Shown here: positions 42,349-50,590 of the stretch, one piece after another
How positions within the stretch are numbered: the stretch's first letter is position 1
Layout of the letters: every line of letters starts with the position of its first letter
From: Leifsonia sp040686855
GTDB taxonomy: Bacteria; Actinomycetota; Actinomycetes; Actinomycetales; Microbacteriaceae
DNA length: 64,000 nt
Direction: 5' to 3'
NCBI RefSeq assembly: GCF_040686855.1
Contig: NZ_JBFBOG010000002.1
Span: forward strand, 744,001-808,000
Position numbers and translations under genes: made by a program
The notes under the pieces: generated by a model
What the model saw: only the letters and a program-made list of their open reading frames with translations
What the model was told of the DNA's origin: nothing
Database searches by the model: none

Positions 42349-43941
42349 ATGGCGGAGGTGACCGAGCGCGTACGGGGATGGGAGAACGGCTGGGCGGGCG
42401 ACCCGGGGGAGCTGGTGTACGGGCTGGACCTGTCGCGGTTCGCGGACGGCGACGGCGACGGCTTCGGCGACTTCGCGGGCGCCATCGAGCGCCTGGACTA
42501 TGTCGCGTCGCTCGGCGTGACCTGGATCTGGCTGCTGCCGTTCTACGCCAGCGCCCGCCGGGACAACGGCTACGACGTGGACGACCACCTCGCCATCGAT
42601 GCGCGGTTCGGCGACCTGGACGGGTTCCGCGAGTTCCTGGCGCGTGCGCACGAGTTGGGGATGCGCGTGCTGATCGACGCCGTGCTGCACCACACCTCCG
42701 ACCGGCACGTGTGGTTCGAGGCCGCGCGGGACGACCCCGACGGGGCCGTCGGCCAGTTCTTCGTGTGGAGCGACGACGACCGGATCGAGCGCGGCGACAA
42801 GCCCGTGTTCCCCGGCGAGGAGGACGGGGTCTGGACGTACGACGAACGGGCCCGCCGCTATTATCACCACCAGTTCTATGCGTTCCAGCCGGACCTCAAT
42901 CCCAGCAACCCGGATGTGTTCGAGGAGATGGTCCGCGTGCTCTCGTTCTGGCTGGACGTCGGCGTCGACGGGTTCCGCATCGATGCGGCTCTCCTAATCG
43001 TCGAGCGCAAGGGACGCCCCGGGACGGAGGTGGAGGACGCTGGCTTCTTCGATGAGCTGCGCGCCCGTCTGCGCGAGGTGCGCCACGATGTCGCCCTCCT
43101 CGCGGAGGCGGACGAGCCCCCGGAGCTCATGGCGTCGCTCGTCGACGGCGGCCGGTTCGAGGCGGTCATCGACTTCACACTGAACAACGCCCTCGTGCTG
43201 GCCCTCTCGCGTGGCGAGGCCGGTCCGATCCTGGACTCGCTGCGCCGGCTGGACGCGACCATCCCCCCGATGGCGCGGCTCAACTTCCTGCACAACGCCG
43301 ACGAGCTCAACCTGCAGCAGCTCACAGAGGAGGAGCGGCGGGAGGCGTTCGAGCACTTCGCCCCCGAGCCGTCGATGATGCTCTACGGCCGGGGGATCCG
43401 GCGCGGTTGGGCGCCGATGGTCCACCCGACCGAGCGGGTGCGGCTGTCCCTCAGCCTGCTTCACGCGCTGCCCGGCGTGCCGATGCTCCTCGCGGGGCAG
43501 GAGTTGGGTGTCGGGGACGACCTCAGCGTCGACGGACGGGACGCGGCGCGCATCACGATGCAGTGGGACGACTCGACGTGGGGCGGGTTCACCACGGCGC
43601 AGTCGTCACCGCTGACGCTTCCCGCCCAGTGCGACGGACCCTACGGCGTCGGCGCGGTGAACGTTCGGCATCAGGAGGCCGACGCGGGATCCACGCTCGC
43701 GCTCGTGCGGCGCATCGCACGCATCCGGCGGGAGACGAACGCTGTCGCCGGCGGCTGGACGGCGGTGGACGTCGGCTGCCCCGCCGTCCTGGCGCTCCGT
43801 CGGGATGGGCTGATCACCCTCCACAACCTGTCCGGCGAACGCGTCGAGGTGCGGCTCGACGGCGAGTTCGAGTGGGCGCTCGCCGAGGGGTGGGACGGCC
43901 GGGCGCTCGCGCCGTACGGCTTCGCCTGGCTGCACGCGTAG
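42349..43941 (+). CDS. GH13 alpha-amylase family protein, trehalose-synthase-like
   Basis: A 530-residue GH13 enzyme, somewhat shorter than typical trehalose synthases. DGDGDGFGDFAGAIERLDYV and WIWLLPFYASARRDNGYDV match the TreS/oligo-glucosidase start; region II GVDGFRIDAALLI contains the nucleophile Asp and region III LLAEADEPPE the acid/base Glu. Region I reads DAVLHHTSDRH (usually DxVxNH) and the region usually NHDEL reads FLHNADEL, so the conserved His of the NHD motif is Ala. The substitutions suggest altered specificity or reduced activity. Followed by a strong terminator; a mutarotase lies convergently beyond. Confidence 0.82.
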   Translation: MAEVTERVRGWENGWAGDPGELVYGLDLSRFADGDGDGFGDFAGAIERLDYVASLGVTWIWLLPFYASARRDNGYDVDDHLAIDARFGDLDGFREFLARAHELGMRVLIDAVLHHTSDRHVWFEAARDDPDGAVGQFFVWSDDDRIERGDKPVFPGEEDGVWTYDERARRYYHHQFYAFQPDLNPSNPDVFEEMVRVLSFWLDVGVDGFRIDAALLIVERKGRPGTEVEDAGFFDELRARLREVRHDVALLAEADEPPELMASLVDGGRFEAVIDFTLNNALVLALSRGEAGPILDSLRRLDATIPPMARLNFLHNADELNLQQLTEEERREAFEHFAPEPSMMLYGRGIRRGWAPMVHPTERVRLSLSLLHALPGVPMLLAGQELGVGDDLSVDGRDAARITMQWDDSTWGGFTTAQSSPLTLPAQCDGPYGVGAVNVRHQEADAGSTLALVRRIARIRRETNAVAGGWTAVDVGCPAVLALRRDGLITLHNLSGERVEVRLDGEFEWALAEGWDGRALAPYGFAWLHA

Positions 43942-44025
43942 CGCAACGACGGCGCGTCGACCCGGTGGCCGGTTCTTCGACAGCCTGTACAGGATGCGGG
44001 GTGCGCGCGTCCCCGTAGCATCGGC

Positions 44026-44069
44026 ATGCGCGCGGCCCGTCGTGGAAGGCCGCGCGCATCTTCTTTTTC
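44026..44069 (+). terminator. Canonical intrinsic terminator after the GH13 gene
   Basis: ATGCGCGCGGCC (44026-44037) pairs perfectly with GGCCGCGCGCAT (44048-44059) around a 10-nt loop and is followed by CTTCTTTTTC, the best T-tract in the window. Located 85 bp past the GH13 stop and 12 bp before the end of the convergent mutarotase gene. Confidence 0.85.
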
Positions 44070-44081
44070 GCGGCAGCCCTG

Positions 44082-45005
44082 CTAGACGGCCCGGATGGTC
44101 CAGGACGCCGACGCCGACTCCCCGGGCTCGAGCACGATCAGGTCGGTGCCCGAGTTGTAGGCGTCCGGCGGGCAGGTCATCGGCTCGACGGCCAGGCCGA
44201 GGCGATCGAGCTCCGCGACCGGCTGGTCCGCCGTGTGGACCTGCACCCAGGGGCAGTCCTCGCCCCAGACCAGCTCGACACCGGTGCCCGTCGGGGCGGT
44301 GACGCGCACGGTCGCCAGGCCGTCGGCGGTGCGCGACAGGCCGGTGAAGGCGTGGTCGATGAAGGTGTCGCCGATGCGGCGTGCCGTGCGGAAGTCCCAG
44401 ACGCCGCTCTCGGCGGTCGCGACCTCCTCGAGCCCGGTCGGGATGAGCCGGTCCTCGGTGACGGCCAGCACCTCGTCCGCGGGCAGGGTCAGCGTCCAGT
44501 CGTCGACCCGGCCCTCGCCGGCCACGAGGTACGGGTGCGGACCGGTGCCCCACGGCGCACGGCTCGTGCCCGTGTTGGTGCCGGTCACGGTCGTGTGCAG
44601 GCCCTCCTCGTCGAGCGAGAAGGCCACGCTCACCTCCACCCGGTGGGGATAGCCGGCCTGCGCCTGGATGGTCGTGGCGAAGGTGACGCTATCGGCGGCG
44701 CGGTCGACCGGCTCGAAGTCGAGCCACGCGGCGAGACCGTGCAGCGCGTGGCCGCGGTTCGGCTCCGTCAGGGCCAGCTGCTGCTCCACGCCGTCGAAGG
44801 TGTAGCGCCCGTCGACGACGCGGTTCGGCCAGGGTGCGAGCGTCGCGCCGCGGAACGCGGGCCGCACCTCGTCGGCGTCGAACGGGACGATCAGCGGCCG
44901 CCCGTCGAACTCCAGCGTGCGCAGGGTCGCGCCGACGGAGGCGATCGTCGCGTGATAGTCGCCCGCGCTCAGCCCGAAATGTGTCCCCGAAATCGGTGTG
45001 CTCAT
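44082..45005 (-). CDS. Aldose 1-epimerase (galactose mutarotase-like)
   Basis: A 307-residue mutarotase that interconverts alpha and beta anomers of aldoses. GATLAPWPNRVVDGRYTF, NRGHALHGLAAWLDFEPV (first catalytic His region), WGTGPHPYLVAG (second His) and the C-terminal PMTCPPDAYNSGTDLIVLEP (acidic base region) are in the expected order. ATG at 45003-45005 with AGGCGG upstream. Probably supports sugar use generally; no operon partner. The 5' flank contains a long inverted repeat. Confidence 0.9.
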   Translation of the reverse strand: MSTPISGTHFGLSAGDYHATIASVGATLRTLEFDGRPLIVPFDADEVRPAFRGATLAPWPNRVVDGRYTFDGVEQQLALTEPNRGHALHGLAAWLDFEPVDRAADSVTFATTIQAQAGYPHRVEVSVAFSLDEEGLHTTVTGTNTGTSRAPWGTGPHPYLVAGEGRVDDWTLTLPADEVLAVTEDRLIPTGLEEVATAESGVWDFRTARRIGDTFIDHAFTGLSRTADGLATVRVTAPTGTGVELVWGEDCPWVQVHTADQPVAELDRLGLAVEPMTCPPDAYNSGTDLIVLEPGESASASWTIRAV

Positions 45006-45048
45006 CCGCCTATTCTTGCCAACTGCACCCCTCACCGTCGACCGCCCC

Positions 45049-45112
45049 CATCGAGTCCGCGAAGAGTGCACGCGACACGCCGTGCGGGCGGGCACTCTTT
45101 GCGGACTCGATG
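45049..45112. repeat. 64-bp inverted repeat between two minus-strand genes
   Basis: The 21-base arms 45049-45069 and 45092-45112 are inverted copies with a single mismatch; the core ACACGCCGT also occurs in the palindrome at 23968-24027. It begins 7 bp past the stop of the PucR gene, so it probably acts as its terminator, and it lies upstream of the mutarotase. Confidence 0.6.
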
Positions 45113-45119
45113 GAGGGGG

Positions 45120-46577
45120 TCAGGCGGTGGCTCGGAGGGCGGCGTAGAGGTCGGCGCGGGCGGCGAAGGAGTTGAGGTCGCGGCCGAGCAGGCGCTCGGC
45201 GTCGGCGACCCGGGCGCGGAGCGTGTGGCGGTGCATCCCCAGCTGCCGGGCGGCCACGTCGTAGACGCCGTCGGCGTCGAGCCAGGTGCGAAGTACGCCG
45301 GGGAGGGACGGGTCCGCCGCGACCAGCGGACGCAGTGCGGTCTCGGCCACCGCCCGCGCGTCGGGCGTGTGCAGGAGGGCGAGCATCCCTGCCGCCGCCA
45401 CGTCGTCGAACGACGCTACCGGGTCGTCCCCCGTAGACCGGTTTCCCGCGGTCTGCGCCTGGGCGACGGCCGCGGGCAGCGCGTCCAGCCCGGTCGCCGA
45501 GGACTGGCCGCCGCGCAGCTCGAAGCGGGAGGCGAGCGTGACGGCCGACTCGTCGTCGGCGTCGCCGATCAGCACCAGCTCCTGGCCGTCCCGGGCGAAG
45601 AAGCCCTCGGCGTTGGTCTCCAGCCAATCCGCCGCTCCCGCGATCCCGGCGCCGTGCAGTACGGCCACGCGCACCGGGGGCTCCGGCAGCGGCCCGAGCA
45701 CCGGCTCCGCGATGGAGGCGGCCACCGCGGACTCGCCGGCCAGCAGTGCGCGCCAGACCGCGGTCCGCAGCCGCGCGCGAGCCGCATCCGCCGCCCGGGA
45801 CTGCTCGAGGGCGAGCCCGGCCAGGGCGACGACGCCCGTGACGACCTGTTGAGCCGCCGCGTCGAGGCCTTCCGAGCCGACGGCGAGCACGCCGCGGAGG
45901 CGTCCGGCCGCGCCGAGTGTCTGCAGCGCGAACGGCCCGACCTCCGTCTCGACCGTCCCCGCCGCCCGGCGCCCGCTGCGCAGCAACGGCTCGGCCGCGA
46001 CGGCCAGCGCCCGCCGGGCCTGCGCGTCGAGTGCGCCGGACGGGTGGCTGCGGGCCACGGCGCCGTCCGCGCCCACCAGGGCGACCGGCCGCTCGATCTG
46101 GCGCGAGAGCTCGGAGAGGATCGCGCCGAGCGCGTCCGGGCGCAGCGCGGCGAGCGAGATGGCCCGCGAGGCGCGCAGGGCCCAGGTGCTACGCGCGTAG
46201 GCGTCGGCCGCGACGCGGTCGGCGACGAAGCGGGCGACGGCGATGAACGGCGTCCGGTAGGGCACCTCGAACAGCGGGAGGCCGTGCGCGGCGCACGCCT
46301 CGATGAGCGGCGCGGGCGTCCCGTCCCGCACCACCTCCGTGCCGAAGCCGACCGCCGCGATGCCGCGCTCCACGAGGCGAAGCACGTAGGGATCGGCATC
46401 CTCGGGCGGCTGGGTTACGAGCAGCACCTGCCCGGCCGCGAGGAACGGGGTGGGGTCGGGCAGGTCTGAGCTGTGCGCCCAGGCGAGCGGCGCGTCCAGA
46501 TCGCCGACACTCGGCGGGGTCAGCAGGCGCAGACCCAACTCCGGCCGGGCCAGGAGCTGGGTGAGGGTGGCGGGCAT
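45120..46577 (-). CDS. PucR family transcriptional regulator of GABA catabolism
   Basis: A 485-residue PucR-type regulator. The N-terminal PucR domain (about 1-125) contains DPYVLRLVERGIAAVGFGTE, the middle is GAF-like with VALVGADGAVARSHPSG, and the C-terminal HTH_30 has YDVAARQLGMHRHTLRARVA and AERLLGRDL. The domain order is that of GabR/PucR activators in actinobacteria. It is divergent (90 bp) from gabT-gabD and very probably controls them in response to GABA or a related amine. Confidence 0.9.
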   Translation of the reverse strand: MPATLTQLLARPELGLRLLTPPSVGDLDAPLAWAHSSDLPDPTPFLAAGQVLLVTQPPEDADPYVLRLVERGIAAVGFGTEVVRDGTPAPLIEACAAHGLPLFEVPYRTPFIAVARFVADRVAADAYARSTWALRASRAISLAALRPDALGAILSELSRQIERPVALVGADGAVARSHPSGALDAQARRALAVAAEPLLRSGRRAAGTVETEVGPFALQTLGAAGRLRGVLAVGSEGLDAAAQQVVTGVVALAGLALEQSRAADAARARLRTAVWRALLAGESAVAASIAEPVLGPLPEPPVRVAVLHGAGIAGAADWLETNAEGFFARDGQELVLIGDADDESAVTLASRFELRGGQSSATGLDALPAAVAQAQTAGNRSTGDDPVASFDDVAAAGMLALLHTPDARAVAETALRPLVAADPSLPGVLRTWLDADGVYDVAARQLGMHRHTLRARVADAERLLGRDLNSFAARADLYAALRATA

Positions 46578-46667
46578 GTCACTCCATCTGCCAGGGTGTC
46601 GATCCCCGGCGGAGCGATTGTACGTGCTGTCGACTCCCGCTGTCGCATCGCGACCTACGCTACGACC

Positions 46668-48029
46668 ATGACCATCCTCGACACCGCCATCGACACTCCC
46701 GTCGGCGGACCCTCGCTCCCGCAGGAGCGCCGGCTCGTCACCCCGATCCCCGGCCCCGAGTCGCGCAAGCGTCAGGAGCGCAAGTCCCAGGCCGTCGCCG
46801 CCGGCGTCGGCACCACCATCCCCGTGTACACGGTCGCGGCGGGCGGAGGCGTCCTGGTGGACGTGGACGGCAACTCCCTCATCGACTTCGGCTCGGGCAT
46901 CGCCGTGACCGGCGTCGGCAACGCCGCGCCGCGCGTGGTGGACGCCGTGACCGCGCAGGTCGCCGCCTTCACCCACACCTGCTTCACCGTCGCTCCGTAC
47001 GACTCCTACGTCGACGTCGCCGAGGCGCTGAACCGCCTCACCCCCGGCGACTTCGCCAAGCGCAGCGCCCTGTTCAACTCCGGCGCCGAGGCCGTCGAGA
47101 ACGCGGTCAAGATCGCCCGCCACTACACGGGCAAGCAGGCCGTCGTCGCGTTCGACCACGCCTACCACGGCCGCACGAACCTCACGATGGGCCTCACCGC
47201 CAAGAACCAGCCCTACAAGAACGGCTTCGGCCCGTTCGCCCCGGAGATCTACCGCGCGCCGCTCAGCTACCCGCTGCGCGACGGCGGCCTGACCGGCGCC
47301 GAGGCGGCCAAGCGCGCGATCACCATGATCGAGAAGCAGATCGGCGCGGCCAACCTGGCGGCCCTCATCATCGAGCCGATCCAGGGCGAGGGCGGCTTCA
47401 TCGTCCCCGCCGACGGCTTCCTTCCTGCCCTGCAAGCCTGGGCGAACGCGAACGGCGTCGTCTTCATCGCCGACGAGGTGCAGACCGGGTTCGCCCGCAC
47501 CGGCACCATGTTCGCCTCCGAGCAGTTCGGCATCACGCCGGACCTGATCGTCACCGCGAAGGGCATCGCCGGCGGCCTCCCGCTCTCGGCGGTCACCGGT
47601 CGCGCCGAGATCATGGACGCCCCGCAGGTCGGCGGCCTCGGCGGCACCTACGGTGGCAACCCGCTCGCCTGCGTGGCCGCACTCGCCGCGATCGAGACCT
47701 ACGAGACCGAGGACCTGGACGCGCGCGCCCGCCAGATCGGCGACATCCTGTTCGAGAAGCTGGGCGCCCTCCGCGACGCCGACCCGCGCGTCGCCGAGGT
47801 GCGCGGCCGCGGTGCGATGGTCGCGATCGAGCTCGTCGACCCGGAGACCGGCGAGCCGGACGCCGCGCTGACCGCGAAGGTCGCCGCCGCGTCGCACGCC
47901 GCCGGTGTCGTCCTGCTCACCTGCGGCACCTACGGGAACGTGATCCGCTTCCTCCCGCCGCTCAGCATCCCGGACCACCTCCTCATCGAGGGGCTGGACG
48001 TCGTCGCGGAGGCGGTGGCGGGCGCATGA
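46668..48029 (+). CDS. gabT: 4-aminobutyrate aminotransferase
   Basis: A 453-residue class III aminotransferase that moves the amino group of GABA to 2-oxoglutarate, giving succinate semialdehyde. FNSGAEAVENAVKIARHYTG, AFDHAYHGRTNLTMGLTAK, ALIIEPIQGEGGFIVP, FIADEVQTGFARTG and the PLP lysine in IVTAKGIAGGLPLSAVTG are all present. TACGCT sits 6 nt before the ATG (leaderless). Its stop overlaps the gabD ATG. The divergent PucR regulator and coupled gabD make the assignment firm. Confidence 0.93.
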   Translation: MTILDTAIDTPVGGPSLPQERRLVTPIPGPESRKRQERKSQAVAAGVGTTIPVYTVAAGGGVLVDVDGNSLIDFGSGIAVTGVGNAAPRVVDAVTAQVAAFTHTCFTVAPYDSYVDVAEALNRLTPGDFAKRSALFNSGAEAVENAVKIARHYTGKQAVVAFDHAYHGRTNLTMGLTAKNQPYKNGFGPFAPEIYRAPLSYPLRDGGLTGAEAAKRAITMIEKQIGAANLAALIIEPIQGEGGFIVPADGFLPALQAWANANGVVFIADEVQTGFARTGTMFASEQFGITPDLIVTAKGIAGGLPLSAVTGRAEIMDAPQVGGLGGTYGGNPLACVAALAAIETYETEDLDARARQIGDILFEKLGALRDADPRVAEVRGRGAMVAIELVDPETGEPDAALTAKVAAASHAAGVVLLTCGTYGNVIRFLPPLSIPDHLLIEGLDVVAEAVAGA

Positions 48030-49510
48030 CCATCGTCGACACCACCACCGAGCTCGCCCCGAACGAGGCGGAGCTCCTCGCCCGCGTCCCCGACGGCCTG
48101 TTCATCGGCGGACGCTGGGAGGCCGGCACCCGCGAGCAGATCGAGGTGCAGGACCCGGCCACCGGCCGCGTGATCAAGCGCATCGCCAACGCGACCCCCG
48201 AGGACGGCATCCGGGCCCTGGATGCGGCGGTCGCAGCCGCCGATGCCTGGGCAGCCACCGCGCCCCGCGTCCGCGCCGAGATCCTGCGCCGCGCGTTCGA
48301 CCTGCTGCAGGAGCGCCGCGCCGACTTCGCGCTGCTCATGACGCTCGAGATGGGCAAGCCGCTCGCCGAGGCGAACGGCGAGGTCACCTACGGCGGCGAG
48401 TTCCTGCGCTGGTTCTCCGAGGAGGCGGTGCGCATCTCCGGCCGCTTCGGACAGAACCCGGAGGGGACGGGCACCATGGTCGTCTCGCAGCGTCCGGTCG
48501 GACCGTGCTACCTGATCACGCCGTGGAACTTCCCGCTCGCGATGGCGACCCGCAAGATCGCTCCGGCGCTCGCCGCGGGCTGCACGGTCGTCGTGAAGCC
48601 GGCCGAGCTGACGCCGCTGACGACGCTGTTCTTCGCGCAGCTGCTCGCCGACGCCGGCGTCCCGGACGGTGTCGTGAACATCATCCCGACCAGCACCGCA
48701 CGGACGGTGTCCGAGCCGATCATCGCCGACCCGCGCCTGCGCAAGCTGTCGTTCACCGGGTCGACCCCGGTCGGCCGCTCGCTGCTCGCCCAGGCCGGCC
48801 AGAACGTCCTCCGCACCTCGATGGAGCTCGGCGGGAACGCGCCGTTCGTCGTGTTCGACGACGCCGACCTCGACAAGGCGGTGGAGGGCGCCATGCTCGC
48901 CAAGTTCCGCAACATCGGGCAGGCGTGCACCGCGGCCAACCGGTTCATCGTGCACGAGTCGGTCGCCGAGGAGTTCGCGCGCCGCGTCACCGAGAGGGTC
49001 GAGTCGTTCCGCGTCGGCCGCGGCACGGATGACGGCGTGACCATCGGGCCGCTGATCGACGACCGTGCCGTCGCCTCCATGACGGCGCTCGTCGAGGACG
49101 CCGTTTCGCGCGGCGCCCGCGTGCTCACGGGCGGCAGCGCCCCCGAGGGCGACGGCTTCTTCTTCGAGCCGACCGTCATCGTGGATGTGCAGCCCGGCAG
49201 CGAGCTGCTGCGCGAGGAGATCTTCGGCCCGATCCTCGCGATCACCACGTTCTCGACCGAGGACGAGGCCGTCGCGGCAGCGAACTCCACCGAGTACGGG
49301 CTGGTCGGCTACGTCTTCACGCAGGACCTCGCCCGTGGTCAGCGGATGATCGACCGCGTGGACACCGGCATGATGGGCCTCAACACCGGCCTCGTCTCCA
49401 ACGCGGCCGCTCCGTTCGGCGGCGTGAAGCAGTCGGGCCTCGGCCGCGAGGGCGGCCTGGAGGGCATCCACGAGTACCTGAGCACCAAGTACACGCTCAT
49501 CCCGGCCTGA
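48026..49510 (+). CDS. gabD: NAD(P)-dependent succinate-semialdehyde dehydrogenase
   Basis: A 494-residue aldehyde dehydrogenase oxidising succinate semialdehyde to succinate for the TCA cycle. GPCYLITPWNFPLAMATRK, the catalytic Glu in SMELGGNAPFVVFDDADL, the catalytic Cys in NIGQACTAANRFIVH and the C-terminal FGGVKQSGLGREGGLEGIHE are canonical. The ATG overlaps the gabT stop by 4 bp. It could also accept 4-aminobutanal made by an amine oxidase, but SSADH is the best-supported role. Confidence 0.92.
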   Translation: MTIVDTTTELAPNEAELLARVPDGLFIGGRWEAGTREQIEVQDPATGRVIKRIANATPEDGIRALDAAVAAADAWAATAPRVRAEILRRAFDLLQERRADFALLMTLEMGKPLAEANGEVTYGGEFLRWFSEEAVRISGRFGQNPEGTGTMVVSQRPVGPCYLITPWNFPLAMATRKIAPALAAGCTVVVKPAELTPLTTLFFAQLLADAGVPDGVVNIIPTSTARTVSEPIIADPRLRKLSFTGSTPVGRSLLAQAGQNVLRTSMELGGNAPFVVFDDADLDKAVEGAMLAKFRNIGQACTAANRFIVHESVAEEFARRVTERVESFRVGRGTDDGVTIGPLIDDRAVASMTALVEDAVSRGARVLTGGSAPEGDGFFFEPTVIVDVQPGSELLREEIFGPILAITTFSTEDEAVAAANSTEYGLVGYVFTQDLARGQRMIDRVDTGMMGLNTGLVSNAAAPFGGVKQSGLGREGGLEGIHEYLSTKYTLIPA

Positions 49511-49526
49511 CCGGGAGGGACGAGAG

Positions 49527-49555
49527 GAGCGCGCCGACGGTCAGTCGGCGCGCTC
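49527..49555. terminator. Bidirectional terminator between gabD and a small gene
   Basis: GAGCGCGCCGAC (49527-49538) pairs perfectly with GTCGGCGCGCTC (49544-49555) around GGTCA. The loop contains the stop codon of the minus-strand small gene, so one hairpin serves both convergent genes. Confidence 0.75.
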
Positions 49556-49762
49556 TTCCGCGTTCAGCTCCTGCTTGACGTCGTGCTCGATCAGCACGGG
49601 GACGAAGTCGCGCACGGGGGCGCCGTCGAACGCCTCGTGGTGCTTCTCGACCAGCTCGTCGATGCGCTCGCGCGGGACCTGCGGGTACCGGTCGGCCAGC
49701 CGCTCGGCGGCGTGCTCCACGGCGATGTCCTCTTCGCTGGCGTTCCTCGTATCGTCGATCAT
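49541..49762 (-). CDS. Small three-helix-bundle (DUF3562-like) protein
   Basis: A 73-residue, highly charged, all-helical protein: EEDIAVEHAAERLADRYPQV, RERIDELVEKHHEAFDG and DFVPVLIEHDVKQELNA mark three helices. This pattern matches the three-helix-bundle dimerisation domain proteins found widely in actinobacteria, whose function is unknown. Start ATG at 49760-49762 with CATAAT 6 nt upstream. No signal or membrane segment. Convergent with gabD; the terminator is shared. Confidence 0.7.
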   Translation of the reverse strand: MIDDTRNASEEDIAVEHAAERLADRYPQVPRERIDELVEKHHEAFDGAPVRDFVPVLIEHDVKQELNAEERAD

Positions 49763-49820
49763 GGCGCGATTATGCACCCCGAGGGTTAACGGCGGCGATG
49801 CCGTCTGCCAGGCTGAGGGC

Positions 49821-50519
49821 ATGGACGAGACCATCGAAGTAGTCGTCGTGCGCGTGTTCACGAACGAGAGCGGCCGGAATGGGAACGAACTGGGCATCGT
49901 GCAGAGCTCCGACGTCACCGCCCACCGCGAGCAGGACATCGCCGCAGCCCTCGGGTTCAGTGAGACCGTGTTCGTCGACGCGATCGACGAGGCGGCACGC
50001 ACGGCGACCATCCGGATCTTCACCCCGGCGAAGGAGCTGCCGTTCGCGGGGCACCCGAGCGTCGGTACCGCCTGGTGGCTGGCCGACCGCCGCACGCCGG
50101 TCGACGTGCTCCGGGAGCCGGCGGGCGACGTGGAGGTGTCGGTGGACCTGGACGATGACAGCGCCTGGATCACCGCGCGCCCGGAGTGGACGCCCGAGTT
50201 CGAGTGGCTGCAGCTGCAGTCGCCGGAGGATGTGGAGGCGCTGGACCCGTTCGCGTTCCCGTCTGGACAGCACTACGCCTACGCGTGGATCGACGAGGAC
50301 GCGGGCAGCATCCGCGCCCGGATGTTCGCCCCCGAGATGGGGATCATCGAGGACGAGGCGACCGGCGCCGCCGCGGTGGCCCTCACCGCGCGTCTCGGCC
50401 GCCCGCTCGCCATCCTCCAGGGCGAGGGCTCGGACCTGCTCACCGAGCCGCTGGGCGACGGTCGCATCCGCGTCGGCGGCACCACGGTCTACGACCGCAC
50501 GATCGAGGCGACGCTCTAG
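49821..50519 (+). CDS. PhzF family isomerase-like protein
   Basis: A 232-residue PhzF-type protein, shorter than the usual 260-300. It has the N-terminal NGNELGIV-like turn, GFSETVFVD (catalytic Glu region), TPAKELPFAGHPSVGTAWWL (hallmark GHP) and, in the second half, EDEATGAAAVALTARLG with GEGSDLLTEPLGDGRI. The two-domain hot-dog-like fold is retained. Members isomerise or epimerise small acids; the substrate here is unknown. Ends in front of a 56-bp repeat element, convergent with catalase. Confidence 0.83.
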   Translation: MDETIEVVVVRVFTNESGRNGNELGIVQSSDVTAHREQDIAAALGFSETVFVDAIDEAARTATIRIFTPAKELPFAGHPSVGTAWWLADRRTPVDVLREPAGDVEVSVDLDDDSAWITARPEWTPEFEWLQLQSPEDVEALDPFAFPSGQHYAYAWIDEDAGSIRARMFAPEMGIIEDEATGAAAVALTARLGRPLAILQGEGSDLLTEPLGDGRIRVGGTTVYDRTIEATL

Positions 50520-50524
50520 GTCAC

Positions 50525-50580
50525 GAGTGGTGAGCAGAGGTCTCCATCCGACTCGGATTCGAGCATCTGCTCACCACTCG
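50525..50580. repeat. 56-bp terminal-inverted-repeat element, copy B
   Basis: Ends GAGTGGTGAGCAGA (from 50525) and TCTGCTCACCACTC are perfect inverted repeats of 15 bp when base 50524 is included. An inner ATCCG-ACT-CGGAT stem completes a cruciform-capable structure. Same length and ends as the copy at 36489-36544, again between convergent genes (PhzF-like and catalase). Confidence 0.65.
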
Positions 50581-50590
50581 ATCAGCCGGG

